64,000 nt of DNA from an uncultured Selenomonadales bacterium (GTDB lineage Bacteria; Bacillota; Negativicutes; Selenomonadales; Selenomonadaceae), in contig CALFJB010000035.1 in assembly GCA_937877565.1 (NCBI GenBank), forward strand, positions 62,001-126,000, written 5' to 3'. Below the pieces are notes generated by a model that was given only the letters and a program-made list of their open reading frames with translations, had not been told where the DNA came from and ran no database searches. This document shows, piece after piece, positions 16,601-25,083 of this stretch. Positions within the stretch are counted from its first letter, which is position 1; each line of letters opens with the position of its first letter. The translations under genes and the position numbers were made by a program.

Positions 16601-18432
16601 GCTTGAATAATATCAATTTTAGATTTTTTAGGCGTGAGAAAAATAACGGCGTCAAGGCTGGGAACGTCCACGCCTTCAGAAAGGCAACGCACATTTGAAA
16701 TAATTTTGCAAATATTTTTGGGCGTATTTTTTAATTTTTGCAAACTTTCTTCACGATCGCCGGAAGTCATAGAGCCGTCAACGTGTTCAGCGTCAATGGT
16801 GATAAGTTTTTGGCGTTCAGTTTCCGGCAGTCCCGCCTTGTAAAGATTTTCAATTATTTTAGTAATATGTGCGGTAACTTCAGAATTTACGATTTTTGGC
16901 AGGAAGGCAACGGCTTTATTCATTGGCTGTAAATCGCCCTCAAGCAAAATTTCAGAATCCTTTGTAACGCGCTTTGACATTGCGTTAATCGTGCCGACAA
17001 GTTTTGCAATATCGTCAACGTCGAAACTCAATTTAATTTCCTTGCTGGACTTGCCGTATTTTTCCTCAATGAATTTTTCAACTTCGTCAAAAATTTCTGC
17101 CCGCATCGCCTGTTTAACTTCGTTTTCGCTGACGGCAAAAATCAGCAGTTTGTAATCTGAAAGGCAATTCAACTTGATAGCCTGTTGAAAACTGATTCTA
17201 AAAAATTCTTTGCCGAAAATATTTTCATCGTCCATTGACCAAACGGTTAAATTTTTTTCTTTGGCGGTATTTTTAAGATTTTCGCTGTAAAGTTTAGGCG
17301 TTGCCGTCATATAGAGGCGGCGTTTTGAAATAATTTCGGCGTCATCGTGAACCAGTGAGAAAAGTTTAGAATCTTTATCTTTTTTGGAATTACCGGCGGT
17401 GCGCTTTGAATTTTTACCTTTTTTATCTTGTTTAGAATCTTCATCTTGCTTAGAATTTTCATCTTGATTTGAATCCTTATCCTGCTTTGAATTACCGGCG
17501 GTGCGGTGTGCCTCGTCGCAAATTACCAAGTCGAAATTTAATTTGGCGGCGATAACTTTTTCAATGGATTGGTAAGTTGAAAAAATAACCGTCATACCGA
17601 AATTGCCCTTGCGATTTACGGCGGCTTTAATTTCTTCCGGCTGATTGGTAACGGGAATTTTCAGCATTACATTTTTTATTGGGTCGTCATTGTTTGCAAC
17701 AGTTTCATCACTGCAAACGCAAATGGCGCGTATGGCGTCGGCAGAAAAATTTGTCCATTCATTGAGAGTTTGCTTGACGAGAGACAACGACGGCACTAAA
17801 AACAAAACTAAGCCGCAATTTTGAGTTAAATCTTCGGCAATTCTCAAAGAAGTAAAAGTTTTGCCTGTACCGCAAGCCATAATAAGTTTGCCGCGTTCAT
17901 TATTTTTAAAATGTTCGTGCGCGGCGTCCAACGCCTCAATTTGATAATCGCGCAGGTTTCTTGAAAGTCTTACAAATTCGCCTGCGTCGAGTTTTTCCCA
18001 GTCAACGGCGGCGTTTCGCAAATCTTCCATACCAATTTGAATAATTGGCGGCGTTTGATTTTCAAACATTTTTGCGGCGTTGTCAGTGAAGTTGTCAGAA
18101 GTTGAAATAAAAATACGCAGTGAAAATTTTTTGCCGTTAAAAGTTCTGCCGCTGTTTGAAATGAAAGAATCAACGGCGGATTTTTCAACAACGCTATTTT
18201 CAGCGTAGAATTTGCATTGAATCGCCCAAAATTCGCCGCTGTAAGTTTCGGCGACTAAGTCAATACCTAAATCTTTTTCGTTGCTAAATTCCTGCCACAG
18301 CATAACTTTTTCAATTTCGCCGCGATAATTCAGAGGCAGGAAATTTTTCATCAGCACTTCAAATTTTTTGCCTTTTTCAATTTCGGTTTCTGAAGTTTTT
18401 CGATAATTTTTTAAAAGTTCGTCGATAGTCAA
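13636..18432 (-). CDS. Type ISP restriction-modification enzyme (LlaGI-like, single polypeptide)
   Basis: 1598 residues combining all functions of a translocating restriction system. Order: Mrr-like nuclease (Asp58, Gln72-Cys73-Lys74 in IQCKFY); SF2 helicase-translocase (Walker A CGTGKT near 185, DEAH near 305, MTATP near 360); gamma-type N6-adenine methyltransferase (DPFTGTGTF near 909, NPPY near 1022); C-terminal target recognition domain. It methylates and cleaves DNA, translocating along it with ATP. Directly after DEAHRTAG there is a low-complexity Ser/Lys/Gln/Asp insert of about 45 residues. TTG start 18432 with AGGCGG. It lies between the small-peptide units and palindromic repeats: an accessory island. 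Confidence 0.92.
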   Translation of the reverse strand: MTIDELLKNYRKTSETEIEKGKKFEVLMKNFLPLNYRGEIEKVMLWQEFSNEKDLGIDLVAETYSGEFWAIQCKFYAENSVVEKSAVDSFISNSGRTFNGKKFSLRIFISTSDNFTDNAAKMFENQTPPIIQIGMEDLRNAAVDWEKLDAGEFVRLSRNLRDYQIEALDAAHEHFKNNERGKLIMACGTGKTFTSLRIAEDLTQNCGLVLFLVPSLSLVKQTLNEWTNFSADAIRAICVCSDETVANNDDPIKNVMLKIPVTNQPEEIKAAVNRKGNFGMTVIFSTYQSIEKVIAAKLNFDLVICDEAHRTAGNSKQDKDSNQDENSKQDEDSKQDKKGKNSKRTAGNSKKDKDSKLFSLVHDDAEIISKRRLYMTATPKLYSENLKNTAKEKNLTVWSMDDENIFGKEFFRISFQQAIKLNCLSDYKLLIFAVSENEVKQAMRAEIFDEVEKFIEEKYGKSSKEIKLSFDVDDIAKLVGTINAMSKRVTKDSEILLEGDLQPMNKAVAFLPKIVNSEVTAHITKIIENLYKAGLPETERQKLITIDAEHVDGSMTSGDREESLQKLKNTPKNICKIISNVRCLSEGVDVPSLDAVIFLTPKKSKIDIIQAVGRALRIAKDKNFGYVIVPIIVPSVVNGETKKFFEENNEKYATIYEVARMLGAHDETMNVEIERLQATGKSTKIKILRTPEFDAEQTNLPFDIFQTELIAQVVNHAGNKNYWLDWAQKVSVIVQRHTQRIKEIIAVKDSPQAAAFQIFLDDLHKIINPTITAADAVDMLAQHLITRPVFEALFENYSFAQNNAVSKSMQKILYQLDNTGLQYERAELKDFYDKVKDSCRNMGDAANRQKIIVSLYDSFFKMALPLTVQKLGIVYTPVEVVDFILNSVNDVLQKEFHRSISDENVHILDPFTGTGTFITRLIQSGLIQPKDLLRKYKYELHANEIVLLAYYIAAINIENSFHSVAATDEYQNFNGICLTDTFQSYENAENKEIYFAGYENPLRENSALIKKQLDTKIEIIVGNPPYSVGQKSANDNAQNTSYKKLEKRIADTYAAGTNATNKQALYDSYIKAFRWASDRISDSGIIGFITNSGWLDKDAFTGFRKRLQEEFSSVYVFNLKGDIRGKMGENARRAGQNVFNIMTGVAILILVKNPSVENKNAQIFYYEVADYLNRDEKIAQIKNLKTVLADDFKIIEPNEKGDWINQRGNDFDTFLPLGDKKGISSQTFFCEFYGRGVATARDVWCWNFSKSELAKNMHQSIEYYHSELEKLLQNDKYIPTIDTKKFSWTGDTKEDFTKKVIYKYNPDEIIESVYRPFCKQYLYYDENLIQRRYQMPKAFPTGNEENFLICVSGGSGGRMAQTVFITNKITDLNILHSGTQCFPLYWYEETAEQNLFGENYRRRDGVTDFILNQARLMYGDAVTKEDIFYYVYGFLHLPSYREKFSADLKKSLPRIFLVNEPRKFWQLAKAGRELAEIHLHYERQPAANVEVVQTGENYRVEKLKLSADKKTLTYNADITIKNIPARAFEYVVNGRSPLEWIIDRYQIKTDKASGITNNPNDWCAEHNNPRYILDLILSCITVSLKTLDIVENLPSVDF

Positions 18433-18507
18433 AATAGCCGCCGCCTTTCAATGTTGTAGAATTTTATAAAACTGAATCAATAAAAAATATTTGTTAATCG
18501 TTTGTTT
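18433..18507. other. AT-rich spacer
   Basis: Upstream region of the restriction gene; no convincing promoter or further feature seen. Confidence 0.4.
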
Positions 18508-18611
18508 GGCGCGTCATCGGTTTCAGATAGAGCTAGTTAGTAGAAACTACGGTAAACTAGGATAGAGGGGAAGAGCTGAAATTACTCAACCTAAAGAAAC
18601 CCTGACGCGCC
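18508..18611. ncRNA. Unassigned palindromic element that can fold as a branched RNA
   Basis: Outer stem GGCGCGTCA (18508-18516) with TGACGCGCC (18603-18611); second stem GGTTTC (18519-18524) with GAAACC (18596-18601); inner arm CTAGTT (18533-18538) with AACTAG (18555-18560) capped by GTAG-AAA-CTAC (18540-18550); a further GAG...CTC helix on the right. All stems are nested, giving a two-armed structure on a closing helix. It could be a structured RNA, the cargo of a small mobile repeat, or both. I do not recognise it. Confidence 0.5.
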
Positions 18612-18615
18612 ATTA

Positions 18616-18697
18616 AAAGCACTTTCTTTTGGTACTTGCAATGCGACGAGTAGGAGCATTGCTCCTTTTTGCTTTGGAAAAGAAAAGTACATATAAA
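18616..18697. repeat. Repeat element B core, with nested hairpin insert
   Basis: Inverse copy of 5761-5815: CACTTTCTTTTGGTACTT ... TTTTTGCTnTGGAAAAGAAAAG then TACATATAAAA. Here the copy is split by 25-28 bases (18638-18664) that form their own hairpin (GCAATGC with GCATTGC). Confidence 0.7.
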
Positions 18698-18731
18698 AAT
18701 TTAAAGATAAAAAAATATATTTCAATTTAAT

Positions 18732-18763
18732 CAAAAAAACCGCCGCTCCGTAGAGTAGCGGTT
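18732..18763 (-). terminator. Terminator of ptsHI
   Basis: Minus strand AACCGC-TA-CTC, loop TACG, GAG-CG-GCGGTT followed by T run. It is 23 bases past the ptsI stop. Confidence 0.82.
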
Positions 18764-18785
18764 TTTAGGGTAGAAAACTTTAAAA

Positions 18786-20489
18786 TTATTTAAGATTTGT
18801 AAGATACTCTTTGATTTTGTCTCCATCTTCCATCTTCATAACTTCAGCCAAAATTTTCTTAGCGTCAGTGAAAGTGAAGTTGCGAATACGTTCTTTAACA
18901 CGCGGAATTGAAGGCGCACTCATTGAAAGTTCCTTAATACCCATAGCCATTAACAAAATAGCCGCGTTGGGGTCGGACGCCATTTCGCCGCACATTCCAG
19001 CCCATTTGCCTTCTTTGTTGGCAGATTCAATCGTGCGTTGAATGAGTCTCAAAACTGCAGGATTGAAATGATTGTAGAGGTAGGAAATTTGCGCGTTGCC
19101 TCTGTCAACTGCCAAAGTATATTGTACCAAGTCATTCGTACCAATACTGAAGAAGTCAACATATTTAGCAAGAATTGGAGCCATAACAGCCGCCGCTGGA
19201 GTTTCAACCATAATACCAACTTGAACATCTTGAGCAAAGTCTTTGCCGTCATGTGCAAGTTCCATTTTTGCATCTTCGACGAATTGTTTTGCATCCAAAA
19301 ATTCTTTGACGTTGATAACCATCGGGAACATAATAGCCGCTTTACCGTAAACACCGGCGCGGAGAATAGCCTTAAGTTGCGGCATAAATAAATCGCGGCG
19401 TTGTAAGCTGATGCGAATTGCGCGATAACCTAAGAAAGGATTTTCTTCCTTGTCAACTTGAATATAAGGAAGTGGTTTATCACCGCCAATATCCATTGTA
19501 CGAATTACGCACAAATTGCCGTTACATTTTTCGACAGCCGCTTTATATTCTTTGAATTGATCTTCTTCTTTCGGAACATCAGATTTACCCATGAAAACAA
19601 ATTCGGAGCGGAAAAGTCCAACGCCGTGTGCGCCAAAGTTATTAGCCGCGTCAACGTCAGCCGGTGAGCCGATATTTGCCGCAAGGATAACTTCTTGACC
19701 GTCTTTAGTTTTTGCGGGAAGTGTTTTAAGCGTTGCATAGTAAGCTTTAAGTTCTTCCTGCTTTTTAATTTTTTCGTCGTAACTCTTGCGTTCCTTGTCA
19801 GTAGGACGAATTAAAATTTCGCCTGTTTCGCCGTCCAAAATAACGGGATCGCCGTCTGCCATTTGGTTAATACCGTCACCAACACCAACAACTGTAGGAA
19901 TTGCGCGGGTTTTTGCAATGATAACGGCGTGAGCAGTGGTTGAACCTGCGCCGAGAATAACGCCTGCGATTTTATCAGTTGGAAGTCCTGCGATAACTGA
20001 AGGCTCAATTTCTAAACCTGCAACAATAACTTTGCCGTCAATTTCCGGCTCTTTGATACCGAGCAAGAATTTTGCAATACGTTTGCCAACGTCGCGCATA
20101 TCGACGGCACGTCCGCGGAAATATTCATCTTCCATTTCTTCAAAGACTTTTGCTTGTGCTTCGTAAGCGTCAAGTACAGCCTTTGGAGCGGAGCCGCTTT
20201 CTTCGATTTTTTCGGCGATTGAACCGCTCATTGCGGGGTCTTCAACCATCATGCGGTGAGCCTCAAGAATACCGGCTTGTTCCTTTAAGCCTTTTTCGGT
20301 AAAATCTTTGATACTCTTTTGGAGATTTTCCGCAACTTTAATCAAAGCGTCAGCGGCTTTTTTCTTTTCGGCGTCGAGTTTACCGGGCTTGTAACTTACG
20401 AGGAAACTGTCAAGATTTTGACCGGCGAGCAAAATTTTACCTACGGCGATACCGGAAATTACGCCCTTGCCTTTTACTACATCTGCCAT
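18786..20489 (-). CDS. ptsI: PTS enzyme I (phosphoenolpyruvate-protein phosphotransferase)
   Basis: 567 residues, normal length. Transfers phosphate from PEP to HPr. The phosphorylated His is in GAGSTTAHAVI (near residue 187), followed by IPTVVG; the C-terminal TIM barrel has GVGLFRSEFVFM, the signature region DFFSIGTNDLVQYT and GMCGEMA with the active-site Cys. ATG start at 20489. It follows ptsH on the same strand, 80 bp apart, with a terminator-like hairpin between them, so EI is probably made at a lower level than HPr. Confidence 0.97.
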   Translation of the reverse strand: MADVVKGKGVISGIAVGKILLAGQNLDSFLVSYKPGKLDAEKKKAADALIKVAENLQKSIKDFTEKGLKEQAGILEAHRMMVEDPAMSGSIAEKIEESGSAPKAVLDAYEAQAKVFEEMEDEYFRGRAVDMRDVGKRIAKFLLGIKEPEIDGKVIVAGLEIEPSVIAGLPTDKIAGVILGAGSTTAHAVIIAKTRAIPTVVGVGDGINQMADGDPVILDGETGEILIRPTDKERKSYDEKIKKQEELKAYYATLKTLPAKTKDGQEVILAANIGSPADVDAANNFGAHGVGLFRSEFVFMGKSDVPKEEDQFKEYKAAVEKCNGNLCVIRTMDIGGDKPLPYIQVDKEENPFLGYRAIRISLQRRDLFMPQLKAILRAGVYGKAAIMFPMVINVKEFLDAKQFVEDAKMELAHDGKDFAQDVQVGIMVETPAAAVMAPILAKYVDFFSIGTNDLVQYTLAVDRGNAQISYLYNHFNPAVLRLIQRTIESANKEGKWAGMCGEMASDPNAAILLMAMGIKELSMSAPSIPRVKERIRNFTFTDAKKILAEVMKMEDGDKIKEYLTNLK

Positions 20490-20511
20490 TTGAATTTCTC
20501 CTTTGGATTTA

Positions 20512-20544
20512 TTTAAAAAAGGAGGCGGCTTTTAAACCTCCTCC
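20512..20544 (-). terminator. Partial terminator between ptsH and ptsI
   Basis: Minus strand GGAGG-A-GG, loop, CC-G-CCTCC followed by six T. The hairpin begins right after the ptsH stop and precedes the ptsI ribosome site; probably reduces read-through. Confidence 0.6.
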
Positions 20545-20568
20545 TCCGACGAATTTTCCGCCTAAAAA

Positions 20569-20835
20569 TTATTCTTCGCCAAATTTGCTGTCAACGAGAT
20601 CGACCAATGCTTTTACAGCGTCGTCTGCGTCCGGACCGTCTGCCGAAATTGTAATTTCAGTGCCGTTGCTAAGACCCATGCTCATAATCATGAGAATTGA
20701 TTTTGCGTCAACTTTTTTGCCTTTCGCGGCGATTTGAACTTTGGATTTGAATTTGGACGCGGTCTGTACGAAAACAGAAGCGGGGCGTGCGTGAATACCA
20801 GTTTTGTTCTTAATTGTAGTTGTCTTTTCTGCCAT
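20569..20835 (-). CDS. ptsH: Phosphocarrier protein HPr
   Basis: 88 residues. His15 in GIHARPAS is the EI-dependent phosphorylation site and Ser46 in AKSILMIMS the HPr-kinase site, as in Firmicutes with carbon catabolite control. The acidic C-terminus FGEE is slightly longer than in E. coli. ATG start with AGGAGAG. Its ~190-base upstream region ends at the repeat element near 21031. Confidence 0.97.
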   Translation of the reverse strand: MAEKTTTIKNKTGIHARPASVFVQTASKFKSKVQIAAKGKKVDAKSILMIMSMGLSNGTEITISADGPDADDAVKALVDLVDSKFGEE

Positions 20836-21030
20836 TTTAAAAATCTCTCCTTGCGTTTAAAAATTTACTAGCGTTTGGTTTTTGCGGTTTAACCCGTTCA
20901 ACCTTTTATGAAAGGTACTATTCGCCGCGCCTTTCAATGTTCCTGCCTTTCAGATAAATTACATTAAAAATTTTTTGAAAATTTAATCGCTTAAAGGTTT
21001 TTTACTTGTACTGCCGAATTTATTTTGAAA
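20836..21030. other. Upstream region of ptsH
   Basis: No gene. On the minus strand there are two short possible hairpins (AAAGG...CCTTT near 20909-20935; CGGGTTAAACCG near 20889-20900). No consensus promoter was identified with confidence. 21015-21030 (CGAATTTATTTTGAAA) is repeated at 21324-21339. Confidence 0.35.
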
Positions 21031-21323
21031 AACTTTTTTTACGATAAAATAACTGCGTCAGCGGCTTTAATTGCCGCCTTTTTGTGTTTTCTAAATTTCG
21101 TTGAAATGATTTTCTTCGATTCAGCTAATTTTATTTGTATATCTTCTTTCTTTGTCCGAGCCACAAAGAAAGAAGCAAAGAAAAGGCGTAGCGCGTCCGG
21201 ATTTTTCGCGTCCTATGTTCCAATAGTCTTAGTTTCACGCCGCGTTTTGCTCGCGTTGCTGTAAGCTTACTTTACTAGTAAAAATCGAGGACGCGCCTTT
21301 TTTACCATTGTTAATAATTTTGA
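21031..21323. repeat. Palindromic repeat element C between 16-bp direct repeats
   Basis: Flanked by identical CGAATTTATTTTGAAA (21015-21030 and 21324-21339). Inside, CTTCTTTCTTTG and CAAAGAAAGAAG (21144-21176) make an AT-rich palindrome followed by AAAGAAAAGGCG; then a G+C-rich arm GCGCGTCC near 21191-21198 and its inverse GGACGCGCC near 21290-21298, ending in a T run. Same plan as elements A and B. A 79-codon open frame across it is not considered a gene. Confidence 0.6.
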
Positions 21324-21354
21324 CGAATTTATTTTGAAATTTTTTGGAGGAACT

Positions 21355-24300
21355 ATGCACAAGATTTTACAAACAATTTTAAATGATGAAACTATAAAAG
21401 ATATTGCCGCCAATTTCGCACGGCACAAAGAATTTTTAATTTACGGTTTAAGCGGCACTCAAAAAGCCGTTACCATTGCGGCGGCGTTCGCCAAAAATCC
21501 CCGCCCAACAATTATTATCGTCAGCGGCAGAGAAAAAATTTCCGCGTGGCAAGATGATTTAACCGCGTTACTGCCAAAAGTCGAAATTGAGGAATTGCCG
21601 GAACTGGTTTTATTTTCAGTCAAAGGCACTGTAGGAATTGAACGCAAGGCGCGGCGGCTTGAACTTTTAATGAAAATTGCAACTGCTCAACCTGTAATAA
21701 TTTTGGCTACTGCAACTTCAGCCGTCAAAAAAGATTTTTCCCGCCAAGATTTTTCTCAATCGCAAATTAAACTTGAATTGGGAAAAAATTTTTCGCAGGA
21801 AGTTTTAATTAAAAAACTTGTCGAATTTGGCTACGAACGCACAGACGAAATTGACGCCATTGGAAAATTTAGCGTGCGCGGCGGGATTTTAGATATTTTC
21901 GCAATTAACGCGCCTAAACCTTACAGAATTGAATTTTTCGGCGATACTGTCGATTCAATGCGCGAAATTAACTTTGAAACTCTACGCTCTGAAAAAAATA
22001 TCGACGCCGCCAATATTCTGCCAATTTTCACTGAAACCACTAAAAAAGCTGAACCTTTCACGACCTGCGCCGGTACGAACGGTACAATTATTTTTGATGA
22101 ACCTGCGCGAATTAAAGAAAGTATTGAAAAACTTGTCAAGGAAGATCCAACTGTTAAAGAAAATATTTTCACGTTTGAACAGCTGATAAAAAATTCTCGT
22201 GAAGGTTGCCTTATTTATATTTCGCTGATGATGAAAAAAATTCGCACGGCGGAACTTACCGACACTTTTGGAATTACCGCTACAAATTCGCCCGCCTTTC
22301 AGAATCAATCAGAATTTTTTATTTCTGAAGTCAAGCGGCAAATTGAAATGGGCAGAAAAGTTTTTATAACTTTCGCCACGCACCAAAAATTAAATCAAGT
22401 CAAAGATTTACTGATTGAAAATAAAATTCCACCCGCCGGAATAACTTTGGGGATTGGCGCACTTACTGAAGGTTTTATTTTTGCAACGGCGCAAGTTGTA
22501 ATTTTGACTGAAAAAGATATTTTCGGCAGTCAAGTTGAACGGCGCAAATTAAAAAGTACCGCCACTTACGCGGGCGATACTATCAAAAATTTCCGTGATA
22601 TAAAAGTTGGCGACTACGTTGTACACGCGGCGAACGGTATTGGAAAATATTTGGGCGTCGAAACTTTGGAATTTGACGGAATTAAAAAAGATTATTTGCA
22701 CATTCAATACGGCGGCGGCGATAAATTGTATTTGCCAACTGACGCGGTACAATATTTGCAAAAATATATTTCAGATGACGACGCCACGCCGAAACTTTCA
22801 AGTTTAGGTACAGGCGAATGGACGCGGGCGAAGTCACGGGCTGCAAGTGCAGTTGAAGATATTGCAGAAAAACTTATAGAAATTTATGCAAGGCGTCAAG
22901 CAGCGGTAGGATTTGCATTTGAACCTGACGACGCCACGCAAGCCGAATTTGAAGAAAAATTCCCCTACGAAGAAACGCCCGACCAATTACAAGCCGTCGA
23001 AGATGTCAAGGCTGATATGGAAAGTACCCGCCCTATGGACAGGCTTATTTGCGGCGACGTTGGATTTGGCAAAACTGAAATTGCCGTGCGTGCGGCGTAT
23101 AAAGCGGCTATGAATGGCAAACAGGTTGCAATGCTCGTACCTACAACAGTTTTAGCGCAACAACATTATCAAACATTTTCAGAAAGATTTGCAGGATTTT
23201 TGCCAACTGTTGATGTAATTTGCAGATTCCGCACGCCGAAGGAACAACGCCTTACAATGCAAAAAGTTCGCGCAGGGCAAATTGATATTTTAATTGGTAC
23301 TCACGCAATTTTAAATTCAAAAATTGAGTTCAAAGATTTAGGTTTAATAATTATCGACGAAGAACAAAGATTCGGCGTCAAGCAGAAAGAAAAAATCCGC
23401 TCCATTTCTGACGGCGTGGATATTTTGGCGATGAGTGCCACGCCAATACCGCGTACTTTGCATATGTCGTTAGTTAGTGCGCGTGATATGAGTTTAATTT
23501 CGACGCCGCCCGCTGAAAGATTTCCCGTGCAAACTTACGTTATCGAAGACAGCGACGAAATTATAGCAGAGGCTATAAATCGTGAAATTAAGCGCGGCGG
23601 ACAGGTTTATTTTGTCTACAACAAAATTGAAACGATTGAATTTATGTTTGCGCGTTTGCAGGAATTAGTTCCCGACGCCGTTATAAGAATTGCGCACGGG
23701 CAACAATCTGACGCGGTACTTGAAAATATTATGATGGATTTTTACGAAGGCAAATTCAACGTCCTGCTTTGCACAACGATTATTGAAAACGGCTTAGACG
23801 TTGCCAACGCCAATACAATTATGATTTACGACGCAGATAATTTTGGACTTTCGCAACTTTACCAAATGCGCGGCAGGGTTGGGCGTTCGTCTCAAATGGC
23901 GTTTGCGTATTTCATACACCGCGCCCAAAAAGTTATGACTGAAAACGCTGAAAAACGTTTGCACGCAATGAAAGAATTTGCCCAACTTGGCGCAGGTTTT
24001 AAAATTGCAATGCGGGATTTGGAAATACGCGGCGCAGGAAATTTACTTGGCGCACAACAACACGGACACATTGCAAGCATAGGCTTTGAAATGTACTGCC
24101 AACTTTTAAATGACGCTGTAAAGAAATTGCAGCAAGTGCCGGTTGAAGAAGTTGAGCCGGAACCTACAATTTCGCTGAAAGTTGAGGCGTATATCGACGA
24201 CAAATATATTTCAAGTTCCGCAAATAAAATTGAAATTTATCAGCGGCTGGCAGTCCTGCGCGACGATACTGAAGTTAATGATTTACTTGATGAATTGATT

Positions 24301-24591
24301 GACAGATTCGGCGATCCTACGCCGCCGGTTATAAATCTGCTGAAATTTACTCGTATAAAATGCGCCGCTAAAAAAATTGGCTTGCAGTCATTAAACATAA
24401 AAGATTTAATGCTTGAATTAACTTTTGGCAGAAAGGTAAACATTTCGCCCGCCGGTTTTAATTTCTTGCAGAAAAAATTTCTCGGCAACTTCAAATTTTC
24501 CAATGAATTGAAGGCAATTTTTATAAAACTTGAAACGAAGAAAAATTTGCTTGATGCGGCTTTAATGATTCTGAAAAAATTGGAAGGTTAA
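21355..24591 (+). CDS. mfd: Transcription-repair coupling factor Mfd
   Basis: 1078 residues. N-terminal UvrB-like region (FSVRGGILDIFAINAPKPYRIEFFG), RNA polymerase interaction domain around YVVHAANGIGKY, helicase with GDVGFGKTE (Walker A), DEEQRFG (Walker B/DEEQ), SATPIPRTL, and the RGRVGRS motif VI, then the C-terminal domain. Mfd removes stalled RNA polymerase from lesions and recruits UvrA. Start ATG 21355 because of GGAGG at 21346-21350; an open frame extends to 21334. The last four bases overlap the convergent regulator gene. Confidence 0.96.
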   Translation: MHKILQTILNDETIKDIAANFARHKEFLIYGLSGTQKAVTIAAAFAKNPRPTIIIVSGREKISAWQDDLTALLPKVEIEELPELVLFSVKGTVGIERKARRLELLMKIATAQPVIILATATSAVKKDFSRQDFSQSQIKLELGKNFSQEVLIKKLVEFGYERTDEIDAIGKFSVRGGILDIFAINAPKPYRIEFFGDTVDSMREINFETLRSEKNIDAANILPIFTETTKKAEPFTTCAGTNGTIIFDEPARIKESIEKLVKEDPTVKENIFTFEQLIKNSREGCLIYISLMMKKIRTAELTDTFGITATNSPAFQNQSEFFISEVKRQIEMGRKVFITFATHQKLNQVKDLLIENKIPPAGITLGIGALTEGFIFATAQVVILTEKDIFGSQVERRKLKSTATYAGDTIKNFRDIKVGDYVVHAANGIGKYLGVETLEFDGIKKDYLHIQYGGGDKLYLPTDAVQYLQKYISDDDATPKLSSLGTGEWTRAKSRAASAVEDIAEKLIEIYARRQAAVGFAFEPDDATQAEFEEKFPYEETPDQLQAVEDVKADMESTRPMDRLICGDVGFGKTEIAVRAAYKAAMNGKQVAMLVPTTVLAQQHYQTFSERFAGFLPTVDVICRFRTPKEQRLTMQKVRAGQIDILIGTHAILNSKIEFKDLGLIIIDEEQRFGVKQKEKIRSISDGVDILAMSATPIPRTLHMSLVSARDMSLISTPPAERFPVQTYVIEDSDEIIAEAINREIKRGGQVYFVYNKIETIEFMFARLQELVPDAVIRIAHGQQSDAVLENIMMDFYEGKFNVLLCTTIIENGLDVANANTIMIYDADNFGLSQLYQMRGRVGRSSQMAFAYFIHRAQKVMTENAEKRLHAMKEFAQLGAGFKIAMRDLEIRGAGNLLGAQQHGHIASIGFEMYCQLLNDAVKKLQQVPVEEVEPEPTISLKVEAYIDDKYISSSANKIEIYQRLAVLRDDTEVNDLLDELIDRFGDPTPPVINLLKFTRIKCAAKKIGLQSLNIKDLMLELTFGRKVNISPAGFNFLQKKFLGNFKFSNELKAIFIKLETKKNLLDAALMILKKLEG

Positions 24592-25022
24592 ATATCGCCC
24601 AAAAGTGGCAATTCGTTTGAATCCTTCAAAAGTGAATTTGTTTCTGCCACGCTCAAATTATTTTCCAGTGCGAAAAAAATAATGCTGTCCCATTCGCTAC
24701 GGACGTACAATTTTTCAACGCCTGCGTAGTACAAAAGATAATTCGTTTCCTTAGGCGAAAGTTTCAACGCTAAGGCAAGCGCAATTACATTTTGTCGCGC
24801 AGGTTTTTTAGTTACGCCGGAAAAAACGCGGTAAACGTAAGTTTGATCGAGTTGCGAATTTTTTATTACTTCGGTTTTGGATAAATTTTTTTCGGCAAGT
24901 AATTTGTTAAGATATTCGGCAAGCGTGAAATTTTTAAAATTTTCCTTGTTGTCGTCAAGAAAATTTTGGACGTTGGAGGCGGTGGCAAGTTCATTTTCAA
25001 GTTGTTCAGTATTTTTTTGCAA
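24588..25022 (-). CDS. XRE-type helix-turn-helix regulator
   Basis: 144 residues. The helix-turn-helix is in the centre: TLAEYLNKLLAEKNLSKTEV followed by IKNSQLDQTYVYRVFSG (residues about 35-70), then a helical C-terminal part without a known domain. TTG start at 25022 with AAGGAG. Convergent with mfd and overlapping it by four bases, so both 3' ends share a region with no terminator visible. It resembles small regulators of defence or mobile loci; target unknown. Confidence 0.7.
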   Translation of the reverse strand: MQKNTEQLENELATASNVQNFLDDNKENFKNFTLAEYLNKLLAEKNLSKTEVIKNSQLDQTYVYRVFSGVTKKPARQNVIALALALKLSPKETNYLLYYAGVEKLYVRSEWDSIIFFALENNLSVAETNSLLKDSNELPLLGDI

Positions 25023-25083
25023 AGTTTAAATCTCCTTGTGTTAAAATTTGTATAGGAAATAGTGCGGATATTTTTTTGTGCGG

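Noticed and set aside
15025..16698. Several long plus-strand frames antisense to the type ISP gene
   Set aside because: The methyltransferase and helicase motifs on the minus strand are continuous; these are shadows of codon bias.
21025..21264. 79-codon open frame
   Set aside because: Lies entirely in palindromic element C; low complexity and no ribosome site.
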